Below, one piece after another: positions 11,651 to 22,708 of a stretch of DNA of 64,000 bases. The DNA lies in the NCBI RefSeq assembly GCF_026151205.1, contig NC_087077.1:20023975-20087974 (forward strand). The letters are read 5' to 3'. The notes under the pieces were generated by a model. That model saw nothing but the letters and a program-made list of their open reading frames with translations. It was not told the origin of the DNA and searched no databases. The position numbers were made by a program, and so were the translations under genes. Numbering within the stretch: position 1 is the stretch's first letter; each line of letters opens with the position of its first letter. The DNA is from Bolinopsis microptera. Taxonomy: Eukaryota; Ctenophora; Tentaculata; Lobata; Bolinopsidae.

Positions 11651-14513
11651 ACTTACTTACTTTTACTTTGGGCGATGCTCGATCGAAATCTCCTCCACTC
11701 TACGTCTCCAGATGGTTCTGTCGCACATAACTGTTCGGAGATCTTCTACCCGCAACCCTGTGTCCCTGGCTACGGTGTCAAGAAAAGAGAGTGGTCTCCT
11801 CCCACGCCTGAACTGTGGCAGCCGCCAAGGAAGGATGGTAGAGATGACCTGGTCTGAAGCTCTCATGCAATGCCCAGCAAATCTGGCACGTCTCTGTGCA
11901 ACGATGGTGGAGATGGAAGGGAGGTCACCATAGATTTGCTTTAGGGTTGGATGCTTCTTCCATGAAAGATTCCTGGCTTTCATTAGGAGCCTGGTGTAGC
12001 ACCCGTCGAGACGCTCCTCAAACTGCTTGTTCAAGGTCCAGGTTTCTGAGCCATACAGCAGAACAGGTTCGATGCATGCTCTGAAGAACTTGACTTTCAG
12101 CTGGTCAGAAATGCCAGAGGTCCATACCTTCTGCAGTTTGATACAGGCTGACCAAGCCATGCCTTTCCTGGTGTTGAAGTCCTTCCTGCTCTCTGCAATA
12201 TATGAGCCCAAGTATTTGAAGTCATCAACCTGCTTGATCTGGTAACCGGATATTGAGTTCACGGGGGCAGCAGGAATGTTGATGGTCATGTATTCGGTCT
12301 TGGAAGCATTCATCGCAAGTCCGACATGTGCTGCTGCAGTCTCTAAATCCGAGAGCAGTTGCTGGACTTGCTCTATGGTATCGGCAGTCAAGGCCAGGTC
12401 GTCAGCGAAGTCAAGATCTGTGACTCTGACCGCAGGTACTCTCCGACTTTGCCTGGGGATGATGGTTAGGCCATGGTCAAGAGTCATGCAGTTCCTAAGA
12501 ACATAATCGAGGACGATGATGAAGAGGAAAGGAGCGAGTGTATCACCCTGAAGGACCCCGATGAGTGTTCTAAAGAAGTCTGTTAGGCCGTCAATGGTTT
12601 TGACTCTGGAGTGCGATGAGTCATACAGGAGCCTGATAGCATCAGTTATGGGAGCAGGGACGCCGTAGAGGGAGAGGATGTGAAACAAGGCATCCCTGTT
12701 GATACTGTCGAATGCTTTCGAAAAGTCGACGAACACGATAGCTGCTGATCGATTTCCGATTTTACACTCTTCTAGGATGCGTCGTAGGGCAAGTATCTGA
12801 GGGAGGGTAGATCTTCCTCTGCGGAAGCCATTTTGGTTTGGCCGCAGTAGGGGATCCAGGTATGGGTAAATCCGGTTGAGGATGAGTTTGTTGAAAACTT
12901 TCGCTGCAACCGGAGCCAATGAGATACCTCGATAGTTCCCGGGGTTGGTCAGGTCGCCTTTCTTGGGGATGGGTATAATAGATGCCGTTGTCCAGGCTTC
13001 AGGGATTACTCCATCAATTAAGGCCCTGTTGCAGAAACTGAGGAGGTCGTCACGAAGTTGGGGAAGCTTCCAAACTGAGGGAGGGATGCTATCTAGGCCT
13101 GGTGACTTGGAGGACTTGATGGACTTGAGGACTGAATCGAGTTCGGACATGGAGAAAGGAAGACAGCTAATGGGAAGGGTGTCCGAGACTCTCTGGTTGT
13201 AGAAGGGCAAGGAGAGGTCAGGGGGTGGCTGCTCTGTCCCGAGGAGCGACTTGAAGTGCTCAAACCAAACGTTGAGCCGCTGTTCGGTGGTGCCCCCAGG
13301 CACTTTACTATAGGGCACGGTGTTAGGAGACGTTAGCTCTCTGATGATGCGCCAAGAGCTCCGATGCCTGTGCTCAGGGTTAGTCTGCTCCAGACATGCA
13401 GTCTGTTGTTGGACATACTGTGCAGTAGCGGTGTTGTATGCTTCGTCCAGCTGCTTCTTGGCGTCTTCGAGCTTTTCTTTAGATGAGAAGGAGGGAGAAG
13501 TCCTATGACCCAGAGATGCAGTCTTGAGAATATTGCGATGGTGTGCAATATTAGGGTCGTTATATGGGTTTCCCTTTTTCTTCTTCTTTTTCTTCGGAAG
13601 TATTCGAAGAGCTGTAGTCTTGACACTATCAACCATCAGGTCATAGTCAGACTGGAGCTCTGCTTCTTGCAGGAGAGCGCTGTACCTGTTCTTCACTTCC
13701 ACTGCATACTGATGTTTTAAGCAGGGATCGTGGACAAGAGGGGTCCAGTCGACACTCCGAAGGGGGTCTTTGGCCGGGGTCCTGTTTGCTCTGTAACTGG
13801 CTTGGACAAAGCAGGTGACTATACGGTGATCGGAACCGACCGTCTGCATGGTGTTGAAGGCCTGACAGTTCTTCACACTATTGGTCCATTTCTTCCGCCA
13901 GAGAATGAAGTCAATTTGATGCTTTGACCTTTTGGGGTCTTCGTAGGTCCAAAGCTTACTGATTGGCTTCTGGAAACGGGAGTTGGCAGCAAATAGCTGA
14001 TGCTCGTCCATAAGGTCCAAGAGACGTTCACCGTTGTCATTGGTGGTGTCATGACACGAGAACCCAGTACCCCTGCTGAGCTTTGCGTTGAAGTCTCCGC
14101 TAACAGCTAGCATGTTGTGAGGTGGGACTTTAGCGATGGTCCTGGAGAGGGAACTGTAGAAAGAAGACTTGTCGTCCATGTCGCTGCAGTTGGTGGGTGC
14201 GTAGCATGATACCACTGATAGTCGTGGATTACCATTAACATGGATGACAATGATCCTGCTGCTCACTTTCTCCACTGAAAGGAGTGACTTCTGGATGCGA
14301 GGGGAAAGGAGGAAACCAACACCGCTCCTCTAGATCCGCCGTGTTCAGTTGACGCAGGAAGTCGGGTCTTTAATGACATTCCGGTCTAGCAGGGTCACCT
14401 CGGGCAGGGTGTGGCTCTTCACCACGCACGGACGGTCTTGGCTCGGTAGACCGATCCCTGGGCCATATTACTGGCACCTTGAAACGGGCTAGTTCTAACC
14501 AAGAAGAACTAGG
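11651..14513 (-). mobile_element. APE-type LINE, ORF2 nearly intact (endonuclease part, RT, C-terminus)
   Basis: An 870-codon open frame (14275 to 11663, minus) holds the C-terminal half of an apurinic-type endonuclease (GDFNAK, then a DFILW block and SDHR), a full reverse transcriptase (PISxL-like block, DFSKAFDS, GVLQGD, DFADD) and a C-terminal domain with LLYGSETW and RRARFAGHC. The track start is a GTG; upstream codons continue in frame as a credible endonuclease until a TAG at 14330-14332. The N-terminal endonuclease is therefore missing or broken and the copy is probably inactive. The 3' end is an (AAGT)n-like tail at 11651. It is inserted in the TIR element of the CENP-B-like gene's intron. 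Confidence 0.88.
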
Positions 14514-14532
14514 CCCCCCCCCCCCCCCCCCA
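14514..14532 (+). repeat. Poly-C run at the LINE 5' boundary
   Basis: A run of about 18 C lies where the LINE homology stops. Similar G/C runs occur at 19525-19541, 21109-21138, 25080-25104, 40806-40861 and 59797-59822, several at edges of mobile or duplicated blocks. Confidence 0.8.
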
Positions 14533-15595
14533 AGAGAGACTATTTCATTCTATAATCATTGTTTTTAATCTATTTACGATTTCGTATAATTTTTGTGACA
14601 ATGTAAACATCAACTGATCTTAACTTGCATCAACTACATTGTCATCATATAAAATTTTCCCGCCTTTCAAACCAAAATCAGATATAAATTATTCGCCCAA
14701 AAGTTTACATTTCATATATTGTGACAGAATTAACCTCATTTCCCAATAACCAAGTGCCTGTATTAGCTAACTATTCAAAACAACATATTTTAGGGCTATG
14801 CTTGGTAGAGCAACCATAAAATAATGAGTTGAAAGGGTTTTTAGGACACCTCACAGCAGAATAGAGGTATGGTATCATGAGTGTGACAAAGTTACCCAAA
14901 TATTGCCTTGTAACCGTTCGATCCGTGCCCATTAACCAATGTTGTATCATAATTGTTAGATAGACCTAATTTACTATATTTCAGACCAAGGAATGATAAT
15001 TAGACAACTGCAGTTAACTAAGTCACACAAAATGTGACATTTGAAACATTATAGTGCCTAACAACAATAGATTTTCTTTCTGAGCGGTGCATATGGGAGT
15101 ATGGGTTACGTGGCTAATGTTCAGAACTTCTGAACGTGCTAGGTTAATAGATGTCAAAATTAAGCCACTATCGTCAAAAACGCTATTATTTTTGTTTACC
15201 AATATCCTCAAACTCAAATGAACGTGTCCACATACTACATACTACATACTAGATACAGGTTGCAATGTTGTTTATCCTGTTATGTGTATTTGTAACTTGG
15301 TCACTTTGCTTGAATATAACCTGTTTTGCAGACAAACCAGCGAATCCTCCGGATAAAAGCTACTGAGTTGTCGAAAGAACTTTACGGGGACGACACACCT
15401 TTCAAAGCTTCTCACGGGTGGGTTTGGCGATTTAGGAAGAGGCACTGTTTGCGTATTCTAAGAGTGCAAGATGATAAGAAAGACGCAGACAAATCAAATC
15501 AAAGTAAATCAGACAATGTTACTGCAGATGAGTTCATGAGGACAATTGCAAAGTTGTTAGAAAAACTACGAAGAAAAGCTGCCACCATGTCTTGA

Positions 15596-16289
15596 GAAGA
15601 GTTTAGTGTGCAAACAACATAACATTTTGTGCAGATAGGCTTCATCATATCAGTTTGTTCACAAAATGTGGATGTAATATGCAGTTTTACTTGCTCTTGT
15701 GCAGTCAACAAAGTTACCAAGTAAAGGGTTTTTCTACCCATGGCTGCCACTCATAGCTTTTATAGCCGAATTATGCTATAAAAATATTCACTTGTATTCC
15801 TGTTCTTCTATTGGCTAATTGATGAAAGGTCTCAAAACAACCAAACAAAAATTTAAATTTAATGCCATTTATTACAATTTTATTCTTCTTTAAAAATACG
15901 ATTATTGAAGCATTCTTGTTAAATAATAGATGATAAGATGTTGTATTTTGAATTTTTGACTAACTGATCTAGTAAATTATACAGTTATATACAGATTAGA
16001 AAGTGTTTTAGAAACATGCAAACTATATTGGTTTTAACACAAAGAAGAAGTTTTTATAATATAAAATACCTTTTATACACATTATAGTGTACGGTAAACG
16101 GTGTAGATATATTAGAAAGTTAGAAGTATCTTTTGTTCCACAATCTGATAATTATCTTAAGTTGCGCTGTGACAGTGCTTTTACTGAAAACAGTGACTCA
16201 GAATTTGAAGATGACAACAACTTATCAATAACAATATTAACCTTTGTATGTTGGTAGTGGTTAATAATTAACGTATCTCTTCTGATAGG
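15596..16289 (+). other. Spacer upstream of the tetraspanin
   Basis: AT-rich, no supported gene. A CTGATAG just before the tetraspanin ATG could be a 3' splice site, so a 5' untranslated exon upstream is possible. Confidence 0.35.
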
Positions 16290-19200
16290 ATGAGTTCAGA
16301 AGAGCGGTGGAGCGTTAGTGGAGTCCTGTTGGCAGCAGCGGTTGTTGCCTTGTACCTTACTTTTGATGTTCCTTATCTGCTCTTTATGAAGAAAGCTATC
16401 GAGCAGAGCATTGATTCTAAGATAGATCTTCTTCATGTCTCTGTAGCAGGACTTCTCATAAGTAAGTAGTCCTATACTTATAGTAATTTTAGTTAATACT
16501 AAATAGTACATCTTGTTGAAATTGCATTGTTAGCTTTTAGTAAAAAGTCTGTATTTTAGCTTTCAAAGAGTAAAGTGAGTTTGGTGGTACATATAAACCA
16601 TATTATATTAAAGACGGGTTCCTGCTTGTTATATTAAAGATACGGCGAGAAAGTGTGGTCCTTCCGAATATTCTGTTAGATTTAATATTTTTTAATTTCA
16701 GTTATTTGCGTTATGTTCGCTATATTGGTGGTCTTTAACAACAGACCTACTACTCAGTTAGGTCACTGCAGACCTAAGAGAATCTTCCCTTTTATCTTCA
16801 TCGGTATTCTTTCTTCTCTATTATTACTTTTTGAATAGTATCCTAGATAAATCTCTTCATTCATTTAGTTACTATGTTATTTTAAAGTAACTATGATATG
16901 CTTAATAATATGCTGTAGTAGAGTAGTAACTATGGAAACACTAATCACCAGGGTTCCTGATTCTCCTCCACTTCGTGCTGACAGTAGTAGTGTCCGCTAA
17001 AGTTAGTGACCAGGAGAAGAGTAGACTGAGAGAGTATGTTCCCAACTATTGGAACTATCACACTGACTCTGTAAACCAACGCTATGTGGACGATATTCAG
17101 GTAATGTCACGTGCTGTGACATCATTACACGTGCTGTGACGTCATCACACGTGCTGTGACGTCATCACACGTGCTGTGACGTCATCACACGTGCTGTGAC
17201 GTCATCACACATGCTGTGACGTCATCACACATGCTGTGACGTCATCACACACGCTGTGACGTCATAACACGTGCTGTGACGTCATAACACACGCTGTGAC
17301 GTCATAACACGTACTGTGACGTCATCACACATGCTGTGACGTCATCACACATGCTGTGACGTCATCACACATACTGTGACGTCATCACACATACTGTGAC
17401 GTCATCACACGTGCTGTGACTTCATCACACAAATTGTTACGTTATAACAAGGGCTGTTACGTCAGATTCATTTGTAAATGTTATTGAATAATTTTAGAAC
17501 TGTAAGTTAAAAGCACTTAGCTGAGAATCTCTAATAAACAACCTTTTACAACTAAATTAAATCAACCAACATGAACAGTGAGGTAGAACTATTTCAGATA
17601 TCACTGTCGTGTTGTGGGATAAGCTCTGTTGATGATTACGGTACAATGAACAGTGCTGTGACGTCATCACACGTGCTGTGACGTCATCACACGTGCTGTG
17701 ACGTCATCACACATCATTTGTAAATGTTATTATTTCAGATATCACTGTCGTGTTGTGGGATAAGCTCTGTTGATGATTACGGTACAATGAACATCCCGCC
17801 TAGCTGCTGTGATAACAAAGGGTGTGACAAGGAGCGGGCTCACGAGATGGGGTAATTACTAATAATCCAATTAGTTAATTAATTAATAAGTTAACTAATT
17901 GTGGATCGGGAAATCGATCGGCCGCTCAAGAGATTTTTATTTAATGTTTGATTTATATATTACCTTATATGGACATCACGTGTTCTATTTCAGGTGCTAC
18001 AAGAAGATATCCACACTACTCATCACGTGTTCTATTTCAGGTGCTACAAGAAGATATCCACACTACTCTATCACGTGTTCTATTTCAGGTGCTACAAGAA
18101 GATATCCACACTACTCATCACGTGTTCTATTTCAGGTGCTACAAGAAGATATCCACACTACTCATCACGTGTTCTATTTCAGGTGCTACAAGAAGATATC
18201 CACACTACTCATCACCCAAACAACCCTCCCCATATTGGCTAGTGGTAAGTTAGATAATAGATGTGGATACTGGTGGGGAGGTGAAACACATTTGTTTACT
18301 TTAATAGTAAGCACATGTTCAGCGGGTTGAGGAGGTGAAACACATTTGTTTACATTTTTAGGGTAAGCACATGTTCAGCGGGTTGAAGAGATGATACACA
18401 CTTTGTATTATAGAAGGCTTGTAACACTTGTAACGCTTTCTTGTTACCCCCCTTTGAAGGCCCCGAATCATTTTCTGAACGAAAGCTCAAAAATAACCGA
18501 GAAATCGACTATTCTTATTAACTCATTTTGATGACTGTTTCTGACCAAAAATTGCACGAAAAATCGATTGAGCTAGGTTTCAGAACCTATAAACACTTCC
18601 TTATCCCTTCCTTAAAATTGATGTTTTATAGTTGATACGAGCAACAAGCAACATATGTTTTGATCCTTCGGTTCTACTCATGACCTAGGCAGTTAAGCTG
18701 AACCCGACAGATCGAGGCAATCCTCACCTTAACTGATCAAACTGGTACTAACACAATTTTCAGATATAAATGTTCTTTGCGATACGTTTATTGCAGCTTT
18801 GCAACTTGAGGGAAGACCAGAGTACGAAAACACACAGCAGGTAAGCAACTCACTTTTGGTGACTGTTCCTCACGAACATTCTGATCCTGCAACAATTTAG
18901 TATACGGTAGCTTAGAAGTGAAACCCACTTATTGTAGTACCAACTATGGTCATACGAGACTAAGGAATAATATACATAAATAAGTTACATAATAAATTAC
19001 CATATATAACAAACATATGAACAGGGAGATCGTCTCCTTAACAAATCGAACAGGTACTATCACAATTTCCAGAGCAGGTACTATCACAATTTCCAGAGCG
19101 TAATTTTCACAATTTCCAGAGCATAACAAAGTCAAAAGAAACACAACGAAGGTAGGTTACCAACACCACAATATAACAATTATACTAACAACTGAATTAA

Positions 19201-21107
19201 ATTTATTCTGACGACGGGCAGCCCTGATGTGCTCCGTCATCCTCAACGAGCGACCACTTGTAATAGAGGTGTTCTGTCATGTGACACCGATCCGTCCAAT
19301 CACAAACAGGACGAGTCAGCAGATCGATATCGTGTGTTTACTTTCCTTATCTTTATTTGACCCTCTGTTCACATTGTTATCTCTACCACATCTCGGCTCG
19401 GCAAGGTCCACGTGCAATATCTGCACCGCGGTAATCACGCCATGATTACGTCATGAACTTGAAATGGTGTGATTGTTGTACTTATATAACCGTGCCCATT
19501 GCCCACGTACAATACAAACTGTTGGGGGGGGGGGGGGGGGGATTGTAGGAACTTATCGTCCAGTCATGAACAGAATATTAACCTAATTTTTTAGTTATTT
19601 AAGCAGACCTGGTCATTTAAAAAAAAATCACTGTCCACTTCCCTCAAAAAAACAGGGTTCAAATTAACAAGTTGGGCACACACGAATGCGATGTCGCTCA
19701 GATAAGGCAACATCTTCGCCACAACTTTGTTTCCCAAAATCTTGTACCGCTTCAGATAGCCAATTGAGCGTTCCACGTGGATGCGGGCGATGCTGACTTT
19801 GCTGCTGGCTGCTACTTCTTCCGGCGTGAACTGAGTCTTGCCCCACATCCCCGCTGGGATGTTTAGGGTAACTCCTGAAATTTAATTCGCTTTTTAATGC
19901 CGCTTATTCTTAACTAACCGGACGTTGATTCATCACTCTACACTCAACTGTTACGTGACGTTTCAACACGTAATATGCTGAAACCTTAACGAGAAATTAG
20001 AAACCATAGGTCATAGCACGTTATCTCGCCAGAGGAGCATCATTTGGGTGATTCGCAATCAGCATACAAAAATATAAATACTACGATTTAAGTTGGTTTC
20101 AACTGTTAGTGTTATAGGGGCCCGTTCAGAAAAATCTCATATTTCGAGTGTAGCACGGTTGGAACTTACCTTCGGACAAAATGTCGTGAATGAGGAACCC
20201 CTTGTCAGCCATCACGTTGTCACCAACAGTCAGCTTCTGCAGTATGGCACTATCCACTACAATTTCCTTATCGGTTGTGCCACCAGGGTAGCAGCGGCTG
20301 ACATACGTGATTACCCCACTGGGCGCAATTCCGATCAGTAACTTGGCTGTGTGCGTAGCTGGAGATGGAACAGAACGATTATGCAGGGGAAATTGTATGA
20401 GGTACGAAAGCAGAAGATCTGTAATTTACGTTGCAGGTTCAGCATTATTGAAAGGTATGATCGACTGAACTTACACTTATAATGGCTGTAACATCTGGCG
20501 CCCGACTCAATGTTGGACGGAGCTTCAATTGGGACCTGTGGATTGTAGGAATTTTCAATTGCTACAGCTGCAATAACAAAATGAAATTTTGAACATCACA
20601 ATTCGCACCCCGCCGTAATTGTACTGATGTAGAGAACACCAATTCACTGGTCACGTTCAAAGCGAAATATTGCGTCAACTTATCTGCTGTGACTTTCATA
20701 ATTTTGTCTGAGCTCTAAAGTTGTAGCTGCTCATTCGGTTCTGGTAATGGACTCAAATCATACCTCGGTACAGTCAATCACAATCCTAGTGTTGGGGTGT
20801 CCTAGATTCTGTTTTTAAACACTTACTGTCAAAGTTAAGCAAAGCAGCACTCATGGATATATGCATTATTCCTTTGCTTCCAGTTGGTGTAAACTTAAAG
20901 CACAGTTCATCATTTGGATCTCACTCAGTTCACAATCGCGACCTCATATTAGAGTAAATGTTTTTAATAATACGCAATTGGACAACTAAACCGAAACATG
21001 CTATAACTAAACAATGTTATTGTTCCGTTCCTGATTGAACAGTTAGCATCACAGTCAGTTGGAGGAGCGACCAACACACTATCAAGATCGGTTGTTTATC
21101 TTAGTCT

Positions 21108-21140
<33 letters not shown>

Positions 21141-22708
21141 CAGTTTGTATTGTACGTGGGCAATGGGCACGGTTATATAAGTACAACAATCACACCATTT
21201 CAAGTTCATGACGTAATCATGGCGTGATTACCGCGGTGCAGATATTGCACGTGGACCTTGCCGAGCCGAGATGTGGTAGAGATAACAATGTGAACAGAGG
21301 GTCAAATAAAGATAAGGAAAGTAAACACACGATATAGATCTGCTGACTCGTCCTGTTTGTGATTGGACGGATCGGTGTCACATGACAGAACACCTCTATT
21401 ACAAGTCGCTCGTTGAGGATGACGGAGCACATCAGGGCTGCCCGTCGTCAGAATAAATTTAATTCAGTTGTTAGTATAATTGTTATATTGTGGTGTTGGT
21501 AACCTACCTTCGTTGTGTTTCTTTTGACTTTGTTATGCTCTGGAAATTGTGAAAATTACGCTCTGGAAATTGTGATAGTACCTGCTCTGGAAATTGTGAT
21601 AGTACCTGTTCGATTTGTTAAGGAGACGATCTCCCTGTTCATATGTTTGTTATATATGGTAATTTATTATGTAACTTATTTATGTATATTATTCCTTAGT
21701 CTCGTATGACCATAGTTGGTACTACAATAAGTGGGTTTCACTTCTAAGCTACCGTATACTAAATTGTTGCAGGATCAGAATGTTCGTGAGGAACAGTCAC
21801 CAAAAGTGAGTTGCTTACCTGCTGTGTGTTTTCGTACTCTGGTCTTCCCTCAAGTTGCAAAGCTGCAATAAACGTATCGCAAAGAACATTTATATCTGAA
21901 AATTGTGTTAGTACCAGTTTGATCAGTTAAGGTGAGGATTGCCTCGATCTGTCGGGTTCAGCTTAACTGCCTAGGTCATGAGTAGAACCGAAGGATCAAA
22001 ACATATGTTGCTTGTTGCTCGTATCAACTTTAAAACATCAATTTTGAGGGATAAGGAAGTGTTTATAGGTTCTGAAACCTAGCTAAATCGATTTTTCGTG
22101 CAATTTTAGGTCAGAAACAGTCATCAAAATGAGTTAATAAGAAGGTCGATTTCTCGGTTATTTTTGAGCTTTCGTTCAGAAAATAATCCGGGGCCTTCAA
22201 AGGGGGGTAACAAGAAAGCGTTACAAGTGTTACAAGCCTTCTATAATACAAAATGTGTATCATCTCTTCAACCCGCTGAACATGTGCTTACCCTAAAAAT
22301 GTAAACAAATGTGTTTCACCTCCTCAACCCGCTGAACATGTGCTTACTATTAAAGTAAACAAATGTGTTTCACCTCCCCACCAGTATCCACATCTATTAG
22401 TTAGCTGTAATAAGTACAGAGAACATTATATGCTGCTGTTTCACAATGAATAGAGATTATAAATTCTCATCTCATGTATAACAATAATATCTCAGCCCTC
22501 AGGTAGTAACCACTAGTAACCACTAGTAACCACTAGTAACCACTAGTAACCACTAGTAACCACTCTCATGTATAACAATATCTCAGGTATAAGTCTGATA
22601 ATAATCGGAGTTAACATTGCTGGCCTGATAAGGATGAGATTTGGAAATGGGTGTTACTCTGATCTGTACAGCAGAGAGGTGACCAGACCTCTGATACAGG
22701 AGGGGTAG
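16290..22708 (+). CDS. Tetraspanin, six exons, 239 aa
   Basis: Exons: 16290-16461, 16702-16803, 16952-17100, 17739-17851, 18183-18244, 22587-22708. They total 720 nt with every phase matching and a TAG at the end. TM1 (SVSGVLLAAAVVALYLTF), a short loop, TM2 (VAGLLIS/IICVMFAILVV), TM3 (FPFIFIG/FLILLHFVLTVVV), then the large extracellular loop with the family hallmark CCG (exon 4), PPSCC and a later conserved Cys (GCYKK at the exon 4/5 junction), TM4 (ILASG/ISLIIIGVNIAGLI) and a short cytoplasmic tail. Family role: membrane scaffolds that organise receptors and integrins. Oddities: exon 5 has five tandem copies of its acceptor, exon 4 is partly duplicated upstream, intron 3 is a CRE-motif minisatellite, and intron 5 hosts a 4.1-kb transposon. 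No ortholog assigned. Confidence 0.88.
17102..17460 (+). repeat. 20-bp minisatellite with CRE (TGACGTCA) and CACGTG motifs
   Basis: About 18 units of CACACGTGCTGTGACGTCAT start directly at the tetraspanin exon 3 donor (CAG|GTAATGTCACGTGC). I count 14 exact TGACGTCA palindromes; many units also carry CACGTG. The last units degenerate (TTACGTTA). Three more units occur at 17650-17712. Whether the sites bind CREB/ATF or bZIP proteins is unknown; the array may be neutral. Confidence 0.9.
17585..17655 (+). pseudogene. Partial duplicate of tetraspanin exon 4
   Basis: The acceptor and first 54 bases of exon 4 (ATTTCAG|ATATCACTG... through the codons for YGTMN) recur here and stop where CRE-type repeat units begin. 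The true exon 4 at 17739 has the same start and the full loop. Splicing into this copy would run into the repeat, so it is likely a by-product of repeat-mediated duplication. Confidence 0.8.
17973..18202 (+). repeat. 47-bp minisatellite repeating the exon 5 splice acceptor (five copies)
   Basis: The unit is CATCACGTGTTCTATTTCAG followed by the first 27 bases of exon 5 (GTGCTACAAGAAG...). Acceptor AGs end at 17993, 18040, 18088, 18135 and 18182, spaced 47, 48, 47 and 47. Only the last copy continues into the full exon. Because 47 is not a multiple of three, splicing to an upstream AG shifts frame unless intervening units are removed as well. Confidence 0.92.
18255..22399. mobile_element. DNA transposon with about 1.3-kb TIRs, ISL2EU/Harbinger-like, in tetraspanin intron 5
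   Basis: Left arm 18255-19540 and right arm 21110-22399 are near-identical inverted copies, with a few small indels and substitutions. Each arm ends internally in a G/C homopolymer (19525-19541 and 21109-21138). GTTAG occurs beside both outer ends (TAATAGATGTGG... and ...CCACATCTATTA), possibly a target duplication. The unique centre carries transposase exons. The left end begins 10 bp after the exon 5 donor, so the host splice site was spared. Confidence 0.85.
19591..20801 (-). CDS. ISL2EU/Harbinger-like DDE transposase, catalytic exons
   Basis: Four minus-strand exons join in phase: 20801-20764 (ends IDCTE, first Asp), 20535-20475 (VPIEAPSN... YK), 20358-20170 (STHTAKLLIGIAPSGVITYV, then PGGTTDKE and MADKGF, second Asp) and 19874-19591 (GVTLNIP, FTPEEV, then HVERSIGYLK with the catalytic Glu, and a stop). 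This is the DDE_Tnp_4 core typical of ISL2EU/IS4EU-type elements that often pair with a THAP/HTH N-terminus. Upstream exons for that N-terminus were not found between 20802 and 21109, so the gene is partial; the catalytic core itself has no stop or frameshift. Confidence 0.78.
22500..22565 (+). repeat. 10-bp repeat (GTAACCACTA)n, block 1
   Basis: Six units lie shortly before the last tetraspanin exon. It is the same unit that fills the SLC35D-like introns, in the same (sense) orientation. Confidence 0.9.

Larger units (their letters stand above)
10162..15229. mobile_element. 5-kb TIR element inside intron 2 of the CENP-B-like gene
   Basis: Inverted ends: GGACACGTTCATTTGAGTTT at 10162 and its complement ending at 15229. 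Both are directly flanked by ACAT (10158-10161 and 15230-15233), a likely 4-bp target duplication. The left half carries repeated forward copies of ACTTTGTCACA (for example near 10310, 10683, 11030, 11335, 11615) and the right half carries the complement (near 14880) plus degenerate forms. No transposase is seen. Removing the LINE at 11651-14513 leaves about 2.2 kb, so this is a non-autonomous element whose superfamily I cannot name. Confidence 0.75.
9712..15595 (+). pseudogene. CENP-B/pogo-type DNA-binding gene, three exons, frameshifted
   Basis: Exon 1 (9712-9823) starts MPPTKKRKALSYDEKRTILL, a CENP-B N-terminal helix-turn-helix. Exon 2 (9943-10122) continues it in phase (YG|INESTIRTIRKMEEKIL). 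Exon 3 (15332-15595) encodes the second CENP-B-type HTH (TNQRILRIKATELSKEL, then HGWVWRFRKRH) and ends with TGA. Exon 2 reads into a stop just before its donor; the frame needed to join exon 3 differs by one base, and a five-A run at 10103-10107 is a likely site of the extra base. No DDE catalytic domain is visible downstream, so this is only the DNA-binding half of a pogo/Tigger/jerky-like protein. It could be a decayed transposon or a broken domesticated gene. Confidence 0.7.

Noticed and set aside
11675-13927. Several plus-strand frames of 60-85 codons
   Set aside because: Shadows of the minus-strand LINE ORF2.
18797-18840. Possible tetraspanin exon with good splice sites (ALQLEGRPEYE)
   Set aside because: The same sequence occurs inverted at 21833-21876 because it lies in the transposon's TIR; skipping it gives a clean TM4 and closes the frame.
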